Source: Hydractinia symbiolongicarpus (Eukaryota; Cnidaria; Hydrozoa; Anthoathecata; Hydractiniidae). From it: a stretch of 60,000 nt of DNA. Below the pieces are notes generated by a model, which was given only the letters and a program-made list of their open reading frames with translations, searched no databases and was not told where the DNA came from. This document shows, one piece after another, positions 23,311 through 33,127 of this stretch (position 1 is the first letter of the stretch; each line of letters starts with the position of its first letter). Position numbers and translations under genes: made by a program. The stretch is taken from the NCBI RefSeq assembly GCF_029227915.1, contig NC_079878.1, forward strand, positions 1,490,001 to 1,550,000, given 5' to 3'.

Positions 23311-24820
23311 TTTAAACTTAAACACTCTTTTTTACTCGAACAATAACCAGCCAAACCTTCACTTCTTAAGATAATGTTGCACCGGTATTTGCAAATTAAA
23401 TCTTTTACATTACTTCTTTTGATGGACGGCTTTGCCGAATCCACAATAGTAAAAGTAAAAGGTAAAAAAAAGAAAACTACACTTGTAGAGTACTATTTAC
23501 TCAGAAGGTATCTGTTATTGCAAAAGATGCGAGACTAAATGCAAATACTTTTACAAAGAACCAGCTGTGTAAACAATGCTACCCCTCCCGCCTCCGATCT
23601 GTGTAAATGAAGTTATTTCTGTATACACCTAATATTGGGAAATTCGTCTTAAATAATGTCGTCTGTTGGTAATTGACGTAAGTTTGATTTGACTTTAAAG
23701 AAAAGGAATTTTCGTAAAACAACGAAAATAAACCACAAGTACTTTCTACACAACTTAAAGTCCTAAAACTGTCCTTCCGTCGCTTTTCATTATTTTTGTA
23801 GCAGACTCTATAATTACATGCTATGTTCTGCCTGTTTTGTTGATTTCCAAGGCCGCTACGCGGGGAGGAATCTTCAAAATAACCTGATGGAAGATAGATA
23901 GATATACATACATATTTATAGAGAGAGAGGGAGAGGGTACGGAGTCCTGACGCTCCTAAGTTCTTAGTATCCAAGCTAAGCATCCAGGCTGAAACATTTG
24001 ACCCCGGAAACTTCCATTTTTTCAGAAGCCAATGAGGATGCTTCATTTTAATCTCAGGCAATTTAATAAATAGTCAGAACACAGATTGTGTATAGATCCT
24101 CATGGACCACTTACGACCAGAGTGTATTCTTTGTTCGGCCTGAACATTTCCATGGCCAAATAACTGCCATGATCAAGTATTTAATTTTGGCCGATCGCTT
24201 TGCTGTTTGTTGGTCTTAGCTTGTCAGCTTTATTGATGAAGCTAATGTAGAACAAAGCTTTATATTATTTTTTAAATTTTTTATTTTATCAAGCAAGAAT
24301 TCTTTAAGTAAAAGTGAGAAACTTATGCTGGCCCATCTTACTTGCCTTCCTTAGCTAGTTGGGTCTACTTTTCTTTGGTGCTTAGTCGTAGCTAGCTGCA
24401 CAAAATAGCTTCGTATTGTTTATTGTCCCTTTTTTTCAAGGGACTGACAACAAAAAACAGCTTTGTCACGTTTTGCATAATTTTTCCACGGGGGTAGGAA
24501 CACCCCCTTCTTTTGCGGAAAAAAATAGGGTTAAAAATAATGTCCAAACGATACCTTGTGTGACTACTTCTACCGTATTAAAATACATTCGTCACATAAC
24601 AATAATCTCTGCGATGAAAAATTACAATTTTCTTTTAAAAAAATTTGTTTCCCTCTTTTAAAATGTGTAATGAAAATGTTTATCAAATCCAATAAAATCC
24701 ATTTCTATTTGTTTCAACTTGTTATGTGCAATTGTTGAATTTGAGATTTCAAGTTAGATATATTCGACTCTTTGGATTTGATCTTTGGAAATGTATTTTT
24801 TATTATGTGTGTTTTTAGTT
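23311..24820. other. Intergenic DNA with an unsupported 160-codon frame
   Basis: The minus-strand frame 23579-24061 (160 codons) is the longest unexplained open frame in the gene-poor part. It shows no domain, membrane segment or repeat and includes a (GA)n microsatellite near 23919-23935, so it is probably fortuitous. Otherwise nothing recognised. Confidence 0.4.
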
Positions 24821-25045
24821 GCGTGTGACCTTGTGGTTATAAAGTACACGCTTTGTAATCACAAGGTCCGTGGTTTGGTCCACAGCGCGGGAATTGTTAG
24901 TAAGTGGTCAACCCAGGTCATGGGAGGGAAATTGGGTGTGGAATGCCTGTAAATATTTAATGTATATATTTAGAACACAGGACCAACCTAAACTGAAGTG
25001 GCCATATCCTGTATAAACATTTGGAATTATAATAACAATAATCAC
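24821..25045 (+). mobile_element. tRNA-derived SINE, family C
   Basis: tRNA-like head GACCTTGTGGTTATAAAGTA with a B-box-like GGTTTGGTCC at about 24872, a GC-richer body and a simple AATAAT-type tail at about 25028-25042. Only one copy is present in the window, so the boundaries are approximate. Confidence 0.6.
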
Positions 25046-25862
25046 TATCAGTATTTTCCAACCATTTTTCTAGTGGGTAGAGATGATGAAATGGTGCTCT
25101 ACCACGACCAGTGTCGACATTAACTGCATAAGAATTAAATTAAAGGAAATTTCCAGCTATTTTTTTCTTAATTAATACTATGCGATTATGAATGACATTT
25201 TTGAGCGTCCCCAGTTTAGCAAAATTATGCATTTACGATATGCCCTCGGAGGTGATCTCTGTTGCCATGTGAATTAGACTGTGCATTAGAATTAAATTGG
25301 ACATTACATGGCTGGCAGTTTAAAATAGAGTTGTCGTGTCACGTCAGTTGATTAGTAAGTCGATCCTGTAGAAATAATCTTTAAAATTATCGCCGCTTAA
25401 CTGTTGCAACCTAGTAAGCTTTCGAAAATCAGTTCGCAAAAATCGTTAACAACAGTATTTTCTGTGCGCTAAAATAGGCATATTCCATTGCTTATGGCCT
25501 GAGAAAAGTATTCAGGAGTTATATTTAGCTGCATTGACTGTGCATCGCTTTGCCTTTATATCAAAGATAACTTTTTGGTTTAAGCGTTAATTCCAGGACA
25601 ATTATTTTGATCGAAAAATTCCTGCTAGGAAAAATGTCTACTAGAAAATAACTTGTATGATAAATTTCACAAAAAGTGGGCTCATTTTTTATTCACAAAT
25701 AAAAAACCAAACAGATTTAAATTTGTAGACAACAAATTTTGATTCCATTTTCTAATTATCGTGGTGAAAAATAAAATGCAAAGAAGAATTTAGAAATTCT
25801 ATGAATTTACTAGTCTGTCTGTTGTCTATTTTATTCCTGCTCTTTAAACGAAATTAACACAA
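25046..25862. other. AT-rich intergenic DNA
   Basis: Nothing recognised. Confidence 0.5.
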
Positions 25863-26343
25863 TAAGGTGGACTCTTTATAACTCGAACAGTCACGGAGAA
25901 TCGAAAACCGTTCGAGTTATAGAGAGGTTCGGGTAATAAAGAGTTTGGAGTTTTTCCAAGTTTTTGTAAAAATTTTGAATAAATGGCCAATAAAAGTCCT
26001 GCAATATAAAATACAAAGTATTTTATTTTGTAGGACTTGCTTTCTGCTTTACGTTTTGTCCTAGCAGCAGACGCCATGATTGTAAAACTTCAATACTAAA
26101 GAATCGTGTTTACGTTTTGTCCGAATGACATTTAACTCATTTAAGACCCCTCACACATGTAGATATGAAACATTCAAATTAGTTAAGACTCTATTTACGT
26201 TTACAGAGCCAAAACAATATAAAAAAAAATACTTGTGGCAAAGTTCTAGATACATTTTGTGACGTTCGAGTTATAGAGAGGAAATACTCAAAGAGACATT
26301 AGAAAACGTTCGAGTATAGGGGTTCGAGTAATAGAGAGTTTTT
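25863..26343 (-). mobile_element. pogo/Tigger-type MITE with a transposase N-terminal remnant
   Basis: Imperfect terminal inverted repeats: the left end reads ACTCTTTATAACTCGAAC and the right end, inverted, ACTCTCTATTACTCGAAC. Extra internal copies of GTTCGAGTTATAGAGAGG occur at about 25910 and 26265, the style of pogo/Tigger elements. A minus-strand ATG at 26077 starts a frame (to 25844) whose first 20 residues are basic (MASAARTKRKAESKSYKIKY), like a pogo-type DNA-binding N-terminus; the rest is unrelated. It looks like an internal-deletion derivative of a coding element and cannot make a transposase. Ends approximate. Confidence 0.65.
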
Positions 26344-27233
26344 TATGAAAGTTTATTAGGAATTTCCAACCGTGCCATGTTTAACAGTATCAACATTTTA
26401 CTCATTTGAATGATTTTTTTTTCTTTTTTTGATTTCGAATAGAAGTTAAAATATTGCTACCTACTGTCCAAACATGGAAGGCAAAAAAATATTTCGAGAG
26501 GAACAATTTGCGCATGCTCAGAACGTTTTCTTCTTATTTTCTTTTTAAGCAGAGTGGGAATAAGTACTTTTACCCATCTTTGTCCCCCAGGGTTTGTTGC
26601 GTGATGGGGGCGGCACTAAGATTAGGAAGTTTCTTCGTCCCTCGCCCTTAATGTCAATCTATCAGCGCAAAACGCCTGAAGAAATTGACCCTTTTTGCTC
26701 CTCGTGGCAACTCTTAGCAGATAAATGATCGCCCTAGTTTTACAAATGCGTTCTGTATTATAATACCCTAATCAAATAAATTGGGGAAAGGGAGATCCAT
26801 TGAACATAATCTACTACTTAATTTTTTGTGCGGGCGGCGCGGCGCTTGCAGGATTCGCGTGGGCTCTCATGAAAAATTCAGATTTGTTTTCACCACGTGA
26901 CCGTTTAGCGGGAACTTTTCCATATAAAGATGGTATCCGTCTGTACACTACACTGCGACAGTACAGTGCAGAGGTTGTCATGTCATGACAAATGATTCGC
27001 TGTATTGTAACCTCAACAAAAATAGTAAACTTTGCTGTCATCAGCAAAACACTTTAAGTAACTGTATTTGACATTTTATCAATATCATCAGACATCAGCA
27101 GGCCCAAGACACTTCCTTTGTACGCCTGCTGGAGAACATCAACTGGTACTGATTTCTCGTTTTCAACTGCTGCCGATTGAGAATGAGCGACAAAGGAGCT
27201 TGTTAACAACTGGAGCAGTTTGCCAGAGATCCC

Positions 27234-27234
<1 letters not shown>
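26344..27234. other. Intergenic DNA, nothing recognised
   Basis: A slightly GC-richer patch lies at about 26830-26880. Open frames here are short and overlap on opposite strands without motifs. Confidence 0.45.
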
Positions 27235-27296
<62 letters not shown>

Positions 27297-27297
27297 T

Positions 27298-27342
<45 letters not shown>
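27235..27342 (+). repeat. (GATA)n microsatellite, tail of SINE A copy 2
   Basis: About 27 tandem GATA units with one interruption (GTTA near 27296). It is contiguous with the 3' end of the adjacent minus-strand SINE, so it is best read as the expanded (ATCT)n tail of that element. Confidence 0.95.
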
Positions 27343-27677
27343 GTGCATATTTTACATGGCTAGCCTCACAAATATCGAGGGATATACCCTGTCTATTATT
27401 TCCAGGAGGGGCCATGGCTTAGATGGAGAGTCCTAGAGTATTTAATGCTCATTTTGAGCGACGCAGACCCAATTAGGGCCCGCGCTCTACTAGACAACTC
27501 CCGGCAACATCCAACGGCCCACACAGTGTGCCATCTTCCCAATTTCCCTCACATGGCTTGGGTTAACCCGGGGCTATGGTAACATTCACTCGCCCATGCT
27601 GAATCGCCGTCAAGAGGAATCAAACCCCGGTCTCCCGCACAGAGTACGAGAGCTATAACCACTAATCTACGGCGCCA
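27343..27677 (-). mobile_element. tRNA-derived SINE, family A, copy 2
   Basis: Nearly identical to 12571-12905 over the full length, with only scattered substitutions. The minus-strand head at 27677 has GGCGCCGTAGATTAGTGG and a B box of GGTTTGATTCC. The near identity means the family was active recently. Confidence 0.88.
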
Positions 27678-28279
27678 TAAAGTTTTTTTATTTATTTAGC
27701 ACATTGTCAACTTTGTCAAAAGCTTTGGCGAAATCCAAATATAAATCTGCATTTTTTTTACCAGAATTCAAAGGCGTCGATTCCGTTCAGCTTTGTTGCC
27801 GTAGTGCTGATTGACATTTTGCTTAATTGATGAATCGCATTTGTACTATACATACGCCATCTTTAAAATTTCACTGGGTGAAAACAAATTAGTTCGTAGG
27901 GGGGAGAATGCTAAAAAATGTGGAAATAAAAGAATAAGCAGCTAACAAAAGGTAACCACAATAAAAATCTGTCTGAAATGATGCTGAGCTATCTAGATTT
28001 TACTCCAAAAAATTGTCTTTGCTCAAACTTCTTAACACTGTTCTTAAAACTCCAAATTGTGTTTAGCTAGCTCTGCACTGTCTTCACCTAAAATACGGAA
28101 ACTTTTCACCTCCAAAAAAATTGTTATGACGTCAAACTGAATCGCCGAATAGCAGTTGTCAAAAGAAGAGGACCGACATTTGTGTTTGTTTTTCAAAAAG
28201 ATTTTTTGCCCTGCTGAAACATTTTAGTTTGGTTTTATTGCATAGGAGCTACTTATTTATTTACCAGGTAGTATATACC
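27678..28279. other. Intergenic DNA
   Basis: Nothing firmly recognised. A stretch around 27690-27800 (word CTTTGTCAAAAGCTTTGG) recalls LINE reverse-transcriptase text but is too short to call. Confidence 0.4.
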
Positions 28280-28460
28280 TTAGTTTCTCACAACGTGTGG
28301 GCGTTGTCACATAGTAAAAGTGTGTTGTAGATCGCTTGCCTCAAAAATTTTTTACAAACACATTTCCTTCCCCCCTGTACACCACACAGTGGCTGCTGTT
28401 TTGGCGTAATGAACAAACAAAGTGCAAGTTCCCACAATGTATGGCAAGTAATTTCAACCC
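28280..28460. mobile_element. Left part of a split MITE (same family as 34739-35535)
   Basis: Aligns with 34770-34945: shared words include CACTGTACACC-like text, GGCTGCTGTTTTGGCGTAA and AAAGTGCAAGTTCC followed by ACAATGTA, GGCAAG and AATTTCAACCC. The matching right part is at 30115-30364; about 1.65 kb of other DNA lies between. Confidence 0.7.
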
Positions 28461-28519
28461 ATATAAATCATGTTATTAGCTCCCAGCTCTAAGCAGTAAC
28501 ATGGGATATAGTGAAAGTT

Positions 28520-29150
28520 GCCACATAAAGCAGTATCTCCATGATTCACCTCATCAAAGCATTGATAGACGGCTTCCCCAACAAATGAGAGTACTTGCCA
28601 CAGGACATCCAACAATACCTTCAGTACTAAGACGGACTCCATTATGTTGATGGGGTCATAATGCATGATGATCGTATCGTAACCCCACCTTCGCTGAGAG
28701 ATCAAATTTTAGACTCGCTACATTCTGCACATTTCAAAATTCATGCCTGCTGTGCAGAAAGAAGAACGTGGACATCCCATCCAAGACTTAAGTTATGTCA
28801 AACCCCCACTCTCAAAGATCACCGCACCAATCATCACGATGTCCCAGACTCAACCTACATTAACGGACGAGCAACAACCTACACATGAAGTTCTACCTTT
28901 GAATCCTGACACGCCCAGTGACTCACCCATGCCAGCCCAACCGAACACGTCAGGCCCGTCCCAGAAGTTGCCCCTTGCCCTTTGACGGTTGTTAGATCAT
29001 AATAAGAATAGACTGACAGAATGATCTAGCCAACCTTGACGACATGTTATTTTACCAGATCATAACAGAAAGGACTGATAGATGATCTGGCTTATTTTAT
29101 TTTGTTATGGACAGTTTGAACTTAGGGGGAAGATAGAGATATATTAATCC
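28520..29150 (+). pseudogene. Ty3/Gypsy-type pol remnant (integrase zinc-region start) with polypurine tract
   Basis: A broken LTR-retrotransposon pol 3' end. Around 28640-28740, in shifting frames, the plus strand encodes DGVIMHDDRIVTP followed by PSLRDQILDSLHSAH, the sequence that leads into the H2C2 integrase zinc-binding domain of Ty3/Gypsy polyproteins. The zinc finger itself is missing: the frame jumps to an unrelated Pro/Thr-rich stretch ending at 28985. At about 29119-29134, TTTGAACTTAGGGGGAAG resembles the polypurine tract before a 3' LTR. No functional product is expected. Confidence 0.6.
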
Positions 29151-29439
29151 AAATCTACCATTTCTTTCTAGTCAAACATTCTCAAAGATAATAGAAAAAC
29201 TACATGGTTATGTTTACAACTTTATTTACTTCCGATCTTTTTTCACATTTTTAAAAATAATTTATAGCGCTAATATAATCTCCACATTAACCCAAACTGA
29301 ACAAACAAAATAGAATATCGACGATCCCACCATTAACTCATTGTTTTCATTGGTTTGCAAAATTTGTAAGAAATAGGAAACAAATTCTTCAAAAGATAGC
29401 GGCCACTTGAGCTCCTCAAATTCTCTGATATTGTCAAAT

Positions 29440-30017
29440 GTCACAATATTCTATTTTTACATAAACTATTTCATGAAAAATTGCCTGCTTCTATCCTTAA
29501 TACATTTGCGGTTGACTTCACCCATGCTCAAGGCACTCGGGCAGAGAAAATTGGTTTGATCAATCTCCCTACCTTTAATACTATTTCTTTTGGTAAAAAC
29601 TCAATTAGATTTAATGCCATTAATTCCTGGAATAAATTGCAGTCTTTAATGACTAGAAAATTTGTCTCCCTTGATTATTTTAATCTTAGAAGTGATCTGA
29701 AAAAGTACTTTGTTTCCTCTTACTAATCCTTCCTGAATTGTCAGACTTGGCCATTTGTTTCCCGCATGGTTGTTTATCATTTGACCCACTTTTATGTGTG
29801 TGTTGTTTTGTGCGTCTCGTATCGTTTACTGTAATTGTCCAAGGGTGGCCATACCCTTTGCCTTAGCTTTATGCTATTAGGTATGGTCTCCCTTCAATAG
29901 CATTATATATTTTAATTTTGTTACCCTGACTAATTATGATATTTATTTTCTTTTTCTTTATATTTATTTTCTTCTAATTTTAATTGTATATATATAACTG
30001 CTATTGATAAATAAAAT
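29440..30017 (+). pseudogene. 3' end of a CR1/L2-like LINE (reverse transcriptase C-terminus plus 3' UTR)
   Basis: The open frame through 29481-29726 carries the C-terminal tail typical of non-LTR retrotransposon ORF2 (LFLHKLFHEKLP, then FGKNSIRFNAINSWNKLQ) and stops at 29726. About 290 bp of AT-rich 3' UTR leads to AATAAAATATC and the (TATC)n tail. The polymerase core is absent, as expected of a 5'-truncated insertion. Confidence 0.8.
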
Positions 30018-30044
30018 ATCTATCTATCTATCTATCTATCTATC
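30018..30044 (+). repeat. (TATC)n microsatellite tail of the LINE
   Basis: About six to seven TATC units directly after the LINE 3' UTR; CR1/L2-type LINEs end in such short repeats. SINE A elements have the same repeat unit as tail. Confidence 0.9.
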
Positions 30045-30114
30045 ACACACTAGGTCGTTAGCAACCTATATCTGTTCTGCATAATACCCCTTGGTCGGCA
30101 AATAGAAAGAGAGA

Positions 30115-30364
30115 AAGCAAATGGTAGCAATTAAATTCACATTATCAACATTTGGTAGACTGCTCATGTACGATCTATTGTGAGTTCAGTAGAAAAGTGT
30201 TCGTTTATTTTTAAGGTTTTGAATAAGTTTTCTTTGTTATAAATACAATAATTTTTAATTGCAGCAAAGTTTTGCGTGTGCAATGAATCGCACGCCTAAA
30301 CAAATCTGCTTGTGTGTGAGGGCGAGCACGTGTGATCGCACGCCTCTCACGAAATGGCCTGACC
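30115..30364. mobile_element. Right part of the split MITE
   Basis: Aligns with 35290-35535: AAATGGTAGCAATTAAATT, CGATCTATTGTGAGTTCAG, AATACAATAATTTTTAATT and the terminal CACGCCTCTCACGAAATGG followed by CCTG. It ends with the family terminal inverted repeat at 30364. Confidence 0.75.
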
Positions 30365-31106
30365 AGTATAATTTAATATTTTTTATATAAGTCTTCAATT
30401 AAAATTAATTGTTTCAAGTTTTATCAAGTTAAAAGGTGTGATAAACGCAATTGTATTTTTACGAAATGTCATTTGTCTGTCGCGATAGAAATTCTTTTTG
30501 AGACTGCTTTTTAAAAGTTTAAGAATGAAAAGCGGCGATAGATATATATTTTTTTAGATCGCATTTTAAAAGTTTATAAACAAAAAGCAGTGATAGAAGT
30601 GTTTTTTAAGATTGAATTCTAAATTTTCTAAACAAAAAGCAGCGACAGAATTGTTTTTTGCATTACATTTTGATTCAGGAACGATTAAAATCTATTATAT
30701 AGCTAGCTTTATGACAACAAATTAAAAGAAATGTAAGTAATTTATTTTTTTGCTATCAGTTTTTGATGTTTTACAATAAAGTTATCTATCGTGTACGACA
30801 CGGTGTAATGTTTAATTTATGTTTGTGTAGTCCACAAACCACGATGTTAATAAACTTTTTCACAGTACTGTAGCTGTAAAAAGTCACATTAGGAATAAAG
30901 TATTTAAAATAACAATTTCTTGTGACAAGATTGCTGATTACTGAGTTAAACAGTAGGGGGATGATTACACACTTTATAACTTAATAACATAACTTAATTG
31001 TTGACAGCCCCTAATTCAGTTTTTTATGGTACAACAGCAAGAACTAACTAAACCAGACCATGAATTATAATTGTTTGGCTATCTACAAGATTTAATTTCG
31101 TGATAC
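30365..31106. other. AT-rich DNA between transposons
   Basis: Three near-repeats of a segment containing AAAAGCAG/CGGCGATAGA with TTTTTTTAGAT occur around 30530-30660, a local tandem duplication of about 60 bp. No coding content. Confidence 0.5.
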
Positions 31107-31108
31107 TA

Positions 31109-32911
31109 CTTTAATTGGAGAAACTTTCGCGAGAAAAAAAATTCGCGAAATTTTTTGGATAAACTTTCGCGAAAAAAGAAATTCGGAAAATTTTGTGAGA
31201 TTAACTTTCGCGAATTAAGAAACCTGCATATTTTTCGCGAGATAAACTTTCGCGAACAAGGATTTTTCTGTTAGAAAAAACTTCAAAATTCTTAGCATAA
31301 TCGTCACTTTCTCTAGCCATAATATAAGTTTTCAGAAACTCTTATATTTTACAAAGATGTTTCGTCATCAAAATCGTCAAATAGATCGAATGCATTGGTA
31401 TGATGTTCTTCAGGCTGCCATACTTCCTCCTCATCTTCGTAATCTCCGTTGATATCTCTCTGGCTGCGAAATGAATTAAACTGTTACTGGCGTAGCTGAC
31501 AGACTGCGTCTAAATTTGTTGCAACAGTTGAAGGATTGTTACCCATCAACGGATCAATATCATGAAAAGGATCTATGTTTGGTAATTTTTCGGTGCCTTG
31601 CTTTAAAGCATCGTAAATGCCTGCACTTTTCCAACCATTCATGACGACTTTTTTTCCTTCGCCTGACGTTATGTAGTTGTAGAAATCCATTATCCAACCC
31701 TCGTGTAGTGGTTTGAAGGTAGAAAGATGCAGTTTGATTTCGATTTCTTCCAATGACTTGCCAGATTCGAGCTCATCGGATATTTGTTGCGAGTACCAGT
31801 TATGGAATTTCTTTGCAATAAATCTTTTGGCGCTCCCATTTACTGTAAGATCTAATGGCTGATAAAAACGGGTCATGTTTGCAGGAACATTGGTAACTAA
31901 TATGTCGTTTTTCTCTAAAACTTCTTTGACTTCGGAAGTCATTTGCCCCGTGAATACGTCCATTATCACAAGTGCCTTTTGTCGTATATCAAGACCTTTT
32001 AGCTCCCGCTCTTTTTTAACATACGGAACAATTACTTCATTCAGCAATTTAATGGACTCGGTGGTGTTGGAAATGTGTTTCCTGTTTACACTTAAGGAAA
32101 AATCTTCGGGGAACTTGTAACGCGGTAAACTTTGCAATGTTTTCCCACCGTAAATTAATTGCATTGGGAGAAATTTTCCTGATAAGGTAACAGAAAAAGT
32201 GGCTGTTATAGATCTCTTATCATCAGCTCCTACAATTGTAACTGCTTTGCTGTTTTTCTTTGCAAGGGTGCTGTTTCCACATTGAACCATTTTCAATGGT
32301 GTTTGGTCGAAGTTGATTATCAAACAATCTGGAATCGTGTACTTCTCCACTTTTGATACAATTTCGTACAAGAAAAGGTACTCGATCTCTTTTCGGGCAG
32401 ATTCTGGGAGATCAATTTTGGCACAAGTTTTTCGGCGACGACAAAATCCCATTCTTCGAAATAAAATCTGCGCCCAATACGAAGATTCAAGATTGATGTC
32501 TCCTATAATGTTAGGGTATTTTCTGATCAAGGCTTTAGCGGCGGCATTAGCGATAGACTAGGTGATAACAGCACCCTGATTGCTCAAAACACAGAGACTA
32601 TCGTCATAGATTAATTTTTTTGTATCTTTGTATCAACACAGATATTAGTATTGAATACTGGATTCGATTGTAAATGTTATAAATTTTCTTTCTCGAAATA
32701 AGATTTCTAAGTATTTTGTGCGTTTTTGGTGAAAAATGATAAAATAGCTTACTGGATAAAATTTCGCGAATGAAGAAATTCGGAAAATTTCACGAGATAA
32801 AGTTTCCCGAATTAAGAAACTCGCAAATTTTCGCGAGATAAACTTTTGCGAAAATGTCGAAAAATCGCGAATTCACGAAACTTTGTCTCGCGAAAGTTTC
32901 TCCAATTAAAG
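31109..32911 (-). mobile_element. Structurally complete pogo/Tigger DNA transposon (1.8 kb)
   Basis: Bounded by perfect 26-bp terminal inverted repeats beginning CTTTAATTGGAGAAAC at both ends, flanked on each side by TA (31107-31108 and 32912-32913), the Tc1/mariner/pogo target duplication. Both ends carry subterminal arrays of AAACTTTCGCGA-type motifs (left about 31120-31260, right about 32757-32900), probable transposase-binding sites. It holds one large minus-strand transposase frame. Perfect TIRs and a long intact frame point to fairly recent insertion. The right end lies only about 215 bp before the coiled-coil gene ATG. Confidence 0.9.
31484..32566 (-). CDS. pogo/Tigger-family DDE transposase, N-terminus missing
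   Basis: Would catalyse cut-and-paste of the surrounding element. The open frame runs from just after a TAG (near 32569) to the stop at 31484, about 360 codons. It is a DDE_1 superfamily domain: first Asp in LIINFDQTP, second in ALVIMDVFTGQM, third in RFYQPLDLTVNG. Conserved family text includes SYWAQILFRRMGF near the start, ATFSVTLSGKFLPMQLIYGGKT in pieces, and LHEGWIMDFYNYITS near the end. No ATG opens the frame and the CENP-B-type helix-turn-helix DNA-binding domain usual at the N-terminus is not found before the right TIR. Either an upstream coding part was lost or it is supplied by splicing not seen here. The core looks intact but the protein is probably not autonomous. Confidence 0.88.
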
Positions 32912-33127
32912 TAATTTCCTTTTTTCTGCTTCCTACCTATTTTCTCAACCTTGTCTGTGCCACTTAATAGTCTCCTAGTATGTCTATGAAAACATGCACT
33001 GTTTCCATTTGTGTCTTTGTATTTAAGCAGCAGTATTATTTGAGCACTTTTATTTGTGAAGTTATGTAGTGATGTATTTTCATACTAGATATAAATTAAA
33101 AACAGTATATATCAAAAGTTCTTAAAT

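Noticed and set aside
23579-24061. 160-codon minus-strand frame
   Set aside because: No domain or motif, spans a GA microsatellite, and has no supporting splice or neighbour evidence.
27163-27415. Open frames reading as Leu-Ser-Ile-Tyr repeats
   Set aside because: They are translations of the (GATA)n microsatellite at the SINE A tail, not protein-coding genes.
28454-28705. 83-codon minus-strand frame
   Set aside because: Antisense to the Ty3/Gypsy pol remnant, which is recognisable on the plus strand.
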